Part shown: one piece after another, positions 6,318 through 11,117 of the stretch
How positions within the stretch are numbered: position 1 is the stretch's first letter
Layout: the number at the start of each line of letters is the position of its first letter
Assembly (NCBI GenBank): GCA_013694495.1
Contig: JACDCH010000276.1
Coordinates: forward strand, 1-11,117
Direction of reading: 5' to 3'
Origin: Acidimicrobiia bacterium
GTDB taxonomy: Bacteria; Actinomycetota; Acidimicrobiia; Acidimicrobiales; JACDCH01
DNA length: 11,117 nucleotides
Notes under the pieces: model-generated
What the model was told of the DNA's origin: nothing
What the model saw: the letters and a program-made list of their open reading frames with translations, nothing else
The model's database searches: none
Position numbers and translations under genes: made by a program

Positions 6318-7192
6318 GGCTCGCCTTTCGTGACCATCGTGCCGATGCCGGCGTCGGTGAAGAGCTCGAGCAGGACGACGTGGGGCCGGCGCCCGTCGAG
6401 GATGTGCGCGCTCCCCACGCCGTGCTCCACCGCGTGGACGCAGGCCGCGATCTTGGGGACCATGCCGCCGGTGAGCGTGCCGTCGTCGATCTTCGCTTGG
6501 AGGGCGGCTGAGGACACCCGGCTGATGAGGCTGGCGGGATCGTCGACGTCGTCGAGGAGGCCCTCGACGTCGGTGAGGTAGACGACCTTCTCCGCCGACA
6601 GCGCCTCGGCGATGGCGCCGGCCACCGTGTCGGCGTTGATGTTGTAGGCCTGACCGTCGGGTCCCGAGCCGATGGTGGAGAGCACAGGGATGAGGTCCTC
6701 GTGCAGCAGGCGTTCGAGGATCGACGGGTTCACCGCCGCGACGTCGCCGACGAAGCCGAGGTCGGGGTTGCGGGCGCTGGCCACGATGAGCCCGGCGTCC
6801 TCGCCCGAAAGGCCGACGGCGATCGGTCCGTGCACGTTGATGCTGGCCACGATGTCGCGGTTGACCTTGCCGACGAGCACCATCCGGGCGATGTCGACGG
6901 TCTCGGCGTCGGTGACCCTGAGGCCGTCGCGGAACTCGGTCTTCTTGCCCAGCCGCGTGAGCAGCGCCGAGATCTGGGGCCCGCCCCCGTGGACGACGAC
7001 CGGCCGGATGCCCACAGCCTGCAGGAGCACCACGTCGGCCGCGAACTGCGCCGCCGCCTCGGCGTCGGTCATCGCGTTGCCGCCGTACTTGACGACGACG
7101 ACGCTCCCGGCGAAGCGCCGGATGTAGGGCAGCGCCTCGACGAGGACGTTGGCCCGCGTCTCGACGTCGATGGGCGCGAGCTCGAAACTCAC
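6314..7192 (-). CDS. argB: Acetylglutamate kinase, likely arginine-inhibited type
   Basis: Phosphorylates N-acetylglutamate with ATP, the committed step of the recycling pathway. The 292-residue product has the amino-acid kinase fold motifs: VVKYGGNAM with Lys35 at residues 33-41, HGGGPQI at 68-74, NINAD at 184-188, GGMVPK with Lys247 at 242-247, and the C-terminal ELFTDAGIGTM. About 30 residues precede the first strand, forming an N-terminal helix. In the family this helix links dimers into the hexamer that arginine inhibits; the short insensitive E. coli form lacks it. The start is a GTG at 7192 giving MSFELAPID, overlapping the argJ stop as GTGA. The same frame runs open upstream through argJ, but that stretch is shadow sequence. 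The stop overlaps the argD start as ATGA. Confidence 0.96.
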   Translation of the reverse strand: MSFELAPIDVETRANVLVEALPYIRRFAGSVVVVKYGGNAMTDAEAAAQFAADVVLLQAVGIRPVVVHGGGPQISALLTRLGKKTEFRDGLRVTDAETVDIARMVLVGKVNRDIVASINVHGPIAVGLSGEDAGLIVASARNPDLGFVGDVAAVNPSILERLLHEDLIPVLSTIGSGPDGQAYNINADTVAGAIAEALSAEKVVYLTDVEGLLDDVDDPASLISRVSSAALQAKIDDGTLTGGMVPKIAACVHAVEHGVGSAHILDGRRPHVVLLELFTDAGIGTMVTKGEP

Positions 7193-8343
7193 GACGTGCC
7201 CAGATTTTCGTCGATGTAGGCGTGGGTGAGGTCGTTGGTGAGGATCCAGGCCGAGCCGGTGAACACGCCGAGGTCGCAGCGGAGGGTGTACTCGGCGCGG
7301 GCGGCGACGGCCGTCGCGTCGGCGCCGGTCGGCGCCCGGCCCTTCGACACGACGACGTCGTCGTAGGCGATCGTGACTGCGTCGACGTCCAGACCGACCC
7401 CGCAGCTGCCGAGGTCGGAGAGGACCCGGCCCCAGTACGGGTCGTTGCCGTAGAAGCTGCACTTGACCAGGAGGCTGGTGGCCAGCTTGCGGGCGGCGAC
7501 CTCGGCTTCGGCGTCGTTGGCCGCGCCGGTGATCTCGATGGTGACGACCTTGGTGTGGCCTTCGGCGTCGGCGGCCATCTGCTTGGCCAGCGACAGGCAC
7601 GCCTCGGCCAGCCCCTCCCGGAAGGCGACGGGGTCGGCGGGGGCTCCGGTCAGCCCGGAGGCGAGGAGGAGGACGGTGTCGTTGGTGGAGGTGCAGCCGT
7701 CGACGACCAGGTGGTTGAAGCTGTCGGCCACCGCCTCGGCCAGCGCGCCGTGTAGGTGCTCGGGCTCGAGCAGGGCGTCGGTCGTGAGCACCGCGAGCAT
7801 CGTCGCCATGTTCGGGGCGAGCATCGCCGCACCCTTGGCCATCCCGCCGATGGTCCACCCGTCGCCGGTGACGACGACCTCCTTGGGCACCGTGTCGGTG
7901 GTCATGATCGCCAGAGCGGCGTCGTGGCCCCCGCTCGCGCTGCGGGCCGGCGCGACCGCGGCGATGCCGGCGGTCACGACGTCGAGGTCGAGCGGGATGC
8001 CGATGAGCCCGGTGGAGCAGACGAGCACCTCCTCGGGCGCGCACCCGACGGCGCCCGCCGTCGCCGCGCACATCGCCCGCGCCGCCGCGACGTCGGTGCC
8101 GGTGGCGCAGTTGGCGTTCCCGCTGTTGAGCACCACGGCGGCGGCGTGGCCCGACGTGGCGGCAAGGTTGGCGCGCGACACCTCGACGGGCCCGGCGCAC
8201 GCCAGGTTCTGGGTGAACACGCCGGCCGCCACCACCGGGAGCCCGTCGGCGGTGGCGACGACCGCGATGTCGGCGTTGCCGCTGGCCTTGATGCCGGCGG
8301 CCCCGCCGGCGGCCACGAAACCCTGCGCCGCGACGACGCTCAC
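7189..8343 (-). CDS. argJ: Glutamate N-acetyltransferase / ornithine acetyltransferase
   Basis: Moves the acetyl group from N-acetylornithine to glutamate, releasing ornithine and regenerating N-acetylglutamate; some members also use acetyl-CoA. The proenzyme cuts itself into two chains. The site is visible as KGAAMLAPNMATMLAVLTTD at residues 170-189, with cleavage expected between Ala180 and Thr181, making Thr181 the nucleophile. CSTGLIG at 109-115 and VDGCTSTNDT after the cleavage site are also typical. The 384 residues are slightly short for the family because of a short N-terminus. The start is a GTG at 8343; no in-frame start lies upstream in the gap. There is no Shine-Dalgarno, and the GTG lies within one arm of a 13-bp inverted repeat and after a duplicated start-site word. 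The stop overlaps the argB start. Confidence 0.96.
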   Translation of the reverse strand: MSVVAAQGFVAAGGAAGIKASGNADIAVVATADGLPVVAAGVFTQNLACAGPVEVSRANLAATSGHAAAVVLNSGNANCATGTDVAAARAMCAATAGAVGCAPEEVLVCSTGLIGIPLDLDVVTAGIAAVAPARSASGGHDAALAIMTTDTVPKEVVVTGDGWTIGGMAKGAAMLAPNMATMLAVLTTDALLEPEHLHGALAEAVADSFNHLVVDGCTSTNDTVLLLASGLTGAPADPVAFREGLAEACLSLAKQMAADAEGHTKVVTIEITGAANDAEAEVAARKLATSLLVKCSFYGNDPYWGRVLSDLGSCGVGLDVDAVTIAYDDVVVSKGRAPTGADATAVAARAEYTLRCDLGVFTGSAWILTNDLTHAYIDENLGTS

Positions 8344-8357
8344 TGGTGCACGCTCAC
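8336..8357 (-). repeat. Direct repeat of the argJ start-site word GTGAGCGT, with a five-codon mini-ORF
   Basis: GTGAGCGT occurs on the minus strand at 8357-8350 and again at 8343-8336, where it is the argJ start; the spacing is 14 nt. The upstream copy opens GTG-AGC-GTG-CAC-CAG-TGA (MSVHQ), whose TGA overlaps the argJ GTG as GTGA. A third GTGAGCG lies at the argC stop (8474-8468). This mirrors the arrangements before argG and argH. Confidence 0.5.
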
Positions 8358-8405
8358 GTTCGTGGCGACCACACGTGTCCGACGACCGGCGGGCACCAGT
8401 GAGCG
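8337..8405 (-). promoter_or_regulatory. 13-bp inverted repeat covering the argJ start codon
   Basis: CGCTCACTGGTGC at 8337-8349 and GCACCAGTGAGCG at 8393-8405 are perfect inverted copies separated by 43 nt. In the mRNA the 3' arm contains the argJ GTG (8343-8341), so the folded stem would hide the start. The loop holds smaller palindromes, ACACGTGT at 8371-8378 and GTGG-CGA-CCAC at 8363-8373. The 5' arm begins CGCUCAC, which could instead pair with the GTGAGCG copies at 8357-8351 or at the argC stop, giving mutually exclusive folds. Folding and function are inferred. Confidence 0.45.
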
Positions 8406-8474
8406 CTCGATGCTCCGCAAGCTCCGCATCGAGACAAGGCGCGATGACATCGGTTTGCTCGCAAGCTCGCTCAC
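8340..8474 (-). CDS. Possible 44-codon small ORF between argC and argJ
   Basis: A GTG at 8474 overlaps the argC stop as GTGA. The frame runs 44 codons to a TGA that overlaps the argJ GTG, again as GTGA. The predicted peptide begins MSELASKPM and ends NVSVHQ. It has seven arginines, several clustered as MRSLRSIERS and GRRTR, and resembles no family I recognise. An internal ATG at 8450 would give 36 residues. Roughly 80% of third positions are G or C, below the neighbouring genes, and AAA, ACA, TCA, CTT and CGT occur, so this may be non-coding sequence that happens to be open. In its favour is the exact stop/start contact at both ends, which would let ribosomes relay from argC to argJ. Confidence 0.22.
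   Translation of the reverse strand: MSELASKPMSSRLVSMRSLRSIERSLVPAGRRTRVVATNVSVHQ
8406..8474 (-). repeat. GAGC-TTGCG-AGC words and a small stem in the argC-argJ gap
   Basis: Just after argC's stop the minus strand carries GCGAGCTTGCGAGC and then GCGGAGCTTGCGGAGC, two versions of one word. The second is framed by an 8-bp inverted repeat, CTCGATGC at 8406-8413 and GCATCGAG at 8426-8433, giving a stem with a 12-nt loop. The words resemble the GAGCG-NN-GCGAG elements at the operon's 3' end. Confidence 0.4.
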
Positions 8475-9484
8475 GGGTACACCCCGACCATCGGGAGACC
8501 CATCGTCTCGTCGAGGCCGAGGGCCAGGTTGGCGCACTGCACCGCGGCCCCCGACGCCCCCTTCACGAGGTTGTCGATGGCGCACAGGGCCAGCACGAAA
8601 CCCGTCCGCGGGTCGGCCCGGGCGGTGAGGTGGGCCACGTTCGAGCCGAGCGTGGCCTTGGTGGACGGCGAGCGCTCGGACACCACGACGAACGGCTCGC
8701 CGGCGTAGGCGTCGGCCAGGCAGGCCAGCACCTCCGCGGTCGTGCTCGAGCCGGCGGGCCGGGCGTAACAGGTGGCGAGGATCCCCCGGTTCATGGGCGC
8801 CAGGTGAGGCGTGAACAGCACGGTGGCGCCGCCCAGGTTGTTCTCGATCTCGGGCGTGTGGCGGTGGTCGAGCAGGCCGTAGGCGGTGAAGTCCTCGTCG
8901 GTGCCGCAGAACGGGAACTTGTCCCGACCGGCGCCCGAAACGCCGCTCGCCGCGTCGACCACGATCCCCTCGGTGCCGATGAGGCCGGCCCGCACGAGCG
9001 GGGCGAGGGCCAGCGACGCCGCCGTCGGGTAGCACCCGGGGGCGGCGATGAGCTCGGCGCCCCGCAGCTGGTCGCGGAACAGCTCGGGGAGGCCGTAGGC
9101 GAAGTCGGCGAGGAGCTCTGGCGCGGTGTGCTCCTCCCCGTACCAGCGGCCGTAGTCGGCGGGATCGGGGAGGCGGAAGTCCGCCGCGAGGTCGACGACG
9201 TGGGCGACCTTGCCCCGCAGCTCGGGGACGATGGCCTGGCTGTGGCCGTGGGGCAGGGCGAGGAACACGAGGTCGAGCCCGGCGACGTCCGCGACGTCAT
9301 AGCGCCGGTACGTCAGCGACCCGTAGGCGGCCGTCAGGCTCGGGTAGAGGTCCGCCGCCCGGGTGCCGGCCTGCGAGTCACCGGTGGCGAGGACGACCTC
9401 GGCCTCCGAGTGCGACGCGAGGAGGCGAAGCAGCTCTGCGCCGGTGAAGCCCGACCCCCCGATGATGCCGATCCGTGCTCCCAT
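8471..9484 (-). CDS. argC: N-acetyl-gamma-glutamyl-phosphate reductase
   Basis: NADPH-dependent reductive dephosphorylation of N-acetylglutamyl phosphate to the semialdehyde. The 337-residue product starts with the dinucleotide-binding loop IGGSGFTGAELLRLL (GGSGFTG at residues 9-15). The catalytic cysteine is in APGCYPTA (Cys151), and the HRHTPEI segment at 207-213 supplies the conserved active-site histidine. The length is normal for the family. The ATG at 9484 is the only sensible start, because the glycine loop begins seven residues in. It is the first gene of the operon and has its own promoter with an ARG box. A TACTAT -10 element ends about 10 bp before the ATG, and there is no properly spaced Shine-Dalgarno, suggesting a leaderless or nearly leaderless mRNA. 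Confidence 0.97.
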   Translation of the reverse strand: MGARIGIIGGSGFTGAELLRLLASHSEAEVVLATGDSQAGTRAADLYPSLTAAYGSLTYRRYDVADVAGLDLVFLALPHGHSQAIVPELRGKVAHVVDLAADFRLPDPADYGRWYGEEHTAPELLADFAYGLPELFRDQLRGAELIAAPGCYPTAASLALAPLVRAGLIGTEGIVVDAASGVSGAGRDKFPFCGTDEDFTAYGLLDHRHTPEIENNLGGATVLFTPHLAPMNRGILATCYARPAGSSTTAEVLACLADAYAGEPFVVVSERSPSTKATLGSNVAHLTARADPRTGFVLALCAIDNLVKGASGAAVQCANLALGLDETMGLPMVGVYP

Positions 9485-9494
9485 GAGGCCTGCG

Positions 9495-9525
9495 ATAGTA
9501 CGCGAGCGCCTGCATGGCTATGCAA
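9495..9525 (-). promoter_or_regulatory. Likely promoter of the arg operon
   Basis: On the minus strand TACTAT (9500-9495) matches the TANNNT -10 pattern of actinobacterial housekeeping promoters. TTGCAT (9525-9520) could be a weak -35, with a long 19-bp spacer. The start site would fall within 0-4 nt of the argC ATG, so translation could begin at or near the mRNA 5' end. The -35 region is the left half of the ARG box. Confidence 0.55.
9510..9525 (-). promoter_or_regulatory. ArgR operator (ARG box) upstream of argC
   Basis: The minus strand reads TTGCATAGCCATGCAG, an imperfect palindrome with half-sites TGCAT and ATGCA. As I recall it, the mycobacterial ArgR operator is TTGCATAACGATGCAA; outside the central bases only the last base differs. 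It ends 25 bp before the argC start and overlaps the proposed -35, a position suited to repression by arginine-bound ArgR. I found no other full box in the window, only scattered half-sites inside genes. Confidence 0.75.
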
Positions 9526-9576
9526 GTTCGTCCCGCCCCGACCGAACTCGCGGTGGCGGCGGGTTGGAGGCCGGGG

Positions 9577-11117
9577 TCAGCGTTCGCGGCGGCGGCGTTG
9601 CGGCAGGTCGTTCAGGAGGCTGGTGACGATCAGCCACAGGCCGGCGGCGGAGGCGACGACGAACAGGATGATCGCCAGCGGCGGGTAGCCGAACAGCTCG
9701 GCCTCGGTCTCGATCCGCATGATCATCGCTGCGCCGATGATCAGGGCGGCGATGACGAGACCCGTGGTGACCCGGTTGGCCAGCTTCTGGATGCCCCGCA
9801 GGAGCTCCTTCTCGTCGATGCCCTGCACGTTGAGCGTCAGCTGGCCCTCGGCCAGCGCGTCCATGACCTTGTTCACCCGTCCCGGGAGGCGCTCGACGAA
9901 CTCCTTCGCGTCCAGCGCGGAGGAGAGGAGGTTCCCCGGCGACACGCCCCGCAGCATCTTGCGCTGCATGATCGAGGCCACCTCGTCCTGCATGGCCGCC
10001 ATCGGGTCGAACCCTGGATCGAGCCGGCGGGCGATCTGGTCGAGGTTGAGCAGCGCCTTCCCGATCATCGTGAGCTCGGGCGGTGGCCGGAGCCCGCAAG
10101 CGCCGGCCGCTCGTGTGAGCTCGCCGACGACGCGCCCCGTCTCGATCTCACCGAGCGACGCGTACTGGTACCGGAGGACGAGCGTGTTGATGCTGCGCCG
10201 GAACCGGTCGGCGTCGAAGTCCCGGGCCGGGGCGCCGATGGAGACCAACACGTCGGCGACCTGGTCACCCCGGCCCTCGCTGACCGCCAGCAAGAGCCGG
10301 ATGAGCGAGTCCTGCAGGTCGGGCGACAGGCGGGCGACCATGCCGAGGTCGATCAGGGCGAGGCGGCCGTCGTCGGTGAGCAGCACGTTGCCGGGATGGG
10401 GGTCGGCGTGGACGAAGCCGTTCTCGAGGATCTGCTGGAGGTAGGCCCGGAACAGCACGTCGACGAGGTCGCCGGCATCGACCTCGGTGAGGGCGAGCGG
10501 ACCGAGCGACGCGATGTTGCGGCCGGCGACGAGCTCCATGGTGAGCACGGTCGACGTCGTGTAGCTGTCGACCGGCTGGGGCACGACCAGCGCGTCGTGG
10601 CCGGCGAGGTGCTCGCCGAGGAGGCGGAGGTGCGCCGCCTCCTGTCGGTAGTCGAGCTCGGCGGCGATCGACGCCTTGAACTCGCCGACCATATCGCCGA
10701 ACCCGAACTGTCGTCCGGTCTTGGTGTGGCTGTCGACGAAGCCGGCGAGCTCCTCGATGACCTCCATGTCGTCGCGCACCCGCTCCCGCACGCCGGGGCG
10801 TTGCACCTTCACGGCCACGGCGCGCCCGTCGCGCAGCACGGCGCGGTGGACCTGTCCGAGCGACGCCGCGGCCAGGGGCTCGTGGTCGAAGGACTGGAAC
10901 GCCTTGGAGATCCGGGCGCCGACCCCCTCCTCGACGATGCGCTCGACATCGGCGAAGCTGAACGGATCGACATCGTCCTGCAGCCGGGCGAGGGCATCGA
11001 GGTACGGCACCGACAGCAGGTCGGACTGGGTGGACAGCAGCTGCCCGAGCTTCACGAACGTCGGGCCCATGGCCTCGAGGTCGGCGGCGAGCTTCTCGGC
11101 GTCGGCGACGACGGCGT
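9577..11117 (-). CDS. UbiB/ABC1/COQ8-type atypical kinase, 5' end missing
   Basis: Member of the UbiB atypical protein-kinase-like family, membrane-associated ATPases linked to isoprenoid-quinone and lipid metabolism; in an actinobacterium menaquinone is the likelier context. The frame is open to the window edge, and residues AEKLAADLEAMGPTFVKLGQ cross the Met at 11070, which is internal. Counting from that Met: the KxGQ motif KLGQ at 7-10, the alanine-rich loop AAAS at 67-70 replacing the kinase glycine loop, VAVKVQRPGV with Lys88, ELDYRQEA at 138-145, HADPHPGN at 221-228, and DLG (for DFG) at 241-243. Two C-terminal membrane segments lie at about 434-452 and 464-486, followed by a basic tail. 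It ends 92 bp upstream of argC, which has its own promoter, so the two are probably separate units. The substrate is unknown. Confidence 0.93.
   Translation of the reverse strand, partial: AVVADAEKLAADLEAMGPTFVKLGQLLSTQSDLLSVPYLDALARLQDDVDPFSFADVERIVEEGVGARISKAFQSFDHEPLAAASLGQVHRAVLRDGRAVAVKVQRPGVRERVRDDMEVIEELAGFVDSHTKTGRQFGFGDMVGEFKASIAAELDYRQEAAHLRLLGEHLAGHDALVVPQPVDSYTTSTVLTMELVAGRNIASLGPLALTEVDAGDLVDVLFRAYLQQILENGFVHADPHPGNVLLTDDGRLALIDLGMVARLSPDLQDSLIRLLLAVSEGRGDQVADVLVSIGAPARDFDADRFRRSINTLVLRYQYASLGEIETGRVVGELTRAAGACGLRPPPELTMIGKALLNLDQIARRLDPGFDPMAAMQDEVASIMQRKMLRGVSPGNLLSSALDAKEFVERLPGRVNKVMDALAEGQLTLNVQGIDEKELLRGIQKLANRVTTGLVIAALIIGAAMIMRIETEAELFGYPPLAIILFVVASAAGLWLIVTSLLNDLPQRRRRER

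Noticed and set aside
9532..9563. Possible terminator after the UbiB-type gene: GGCGGG at 9558-9563 facing CCCGCC at 9532-9537.
   Set aside because: The stem has only 6 bp with a 20-nt loop and no T-tract, close to what chance gives in such GC-rich sequence.
7463..9688. A 741-codon plus-strand ORF antisense to argJ and argC, crossing the promoter.
   Set aside because: Both genes beneath it are certain families with intact motifs. In DNA of about 70% GC, stop codons are rare in antisense frames. The translation is low-complexity Ala/Arg/Ser/Thr-rich with no recognisable domain.
1..11117. Search for mobile elements, CRISPR arrays, tRNA or rRNA genes, and toxin-antitoxin or defence genes.
   Set aside because: None is visible. 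The window is filled by housekeeping genes with short gaps; the longest intergenic stretches are 127 bp each (1-127 and 8344-8470).

Overview
The window is a GC-rich (about 70% by eye) stretch in which every supported gene lies on the minus strand. It holds a complete arginine biosynthesis operon in the order argC-argJ-argB-argD-argF-argR-argG-argH. This order is typical of Actinomycetota. The frequent GTG starts, near-absence of clear Shine-Dalgarno sites and GAGCGAAGCGAG-type intergenic words also fit a high-GC actinobacterium, perhaps of the class Acidimicrobiia. The phylum is inferred with good confidence, the class only weakly.

Layout in the direction of transcription (high to low coordinates): a UbiB/ABC1-type atypical kinase, cut at its 5' end by the window edge (11117-9577); a 92 bp gap with an ArgR operator and a likely leaderless promoter (9485-9576); argC (9484-8471); a structured 127 bp gap (8344-8470); argJ, argB, argD, argF and argR, packed with 4-nt stop/start overlaps or a 5 bp gap (8343-3758); argG (3729-2311); argH (2297-912); a class I SAM-dependent methyltransferase of unknown substrate (901-128); and a short 3' region with GC-rich inverted repeats (1-127).

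The enzymes form the acetyl-recycling arginine pathway. ArgB phosphorylates N-acetylglutamate, ArgC reduces it, ArgD transaminates it, and ArgJ moves the acetyl group from N-acetylornithine to glutamate. ArgF makes citrulline, and ArgG and ArgH turn citrulline into arginine. ArgR, encoded inside the operon, is expected to bind the single ARG box over the argC promoter when arginine is high. ArgB carries the long N-terminal helix typical of arginine-inhibited N-acetylglutamate kinases, so enzyme-level feedback is also likely.

No mobile element, CRISPR array, tRNA, rRNA or obvious new gene system is visible. The unusual signal is at the gene junctions. The argC-argJ gap has a perfect 13-bp inverted repeat that would bury the argJ start codon, plus a 44-codon ORF that overlaps argC's stop and argJ's start by 4 nt each. 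The argJ, argG and argH starts are each preceded 11 or 14 nt upstream by a near-copy of the start site. Each copy opens a 4-5 codon mini-ORF whose TGA overlaps the real start. This pattern may be chance, but it suggests chained translational coupling and can be tested by comparison.
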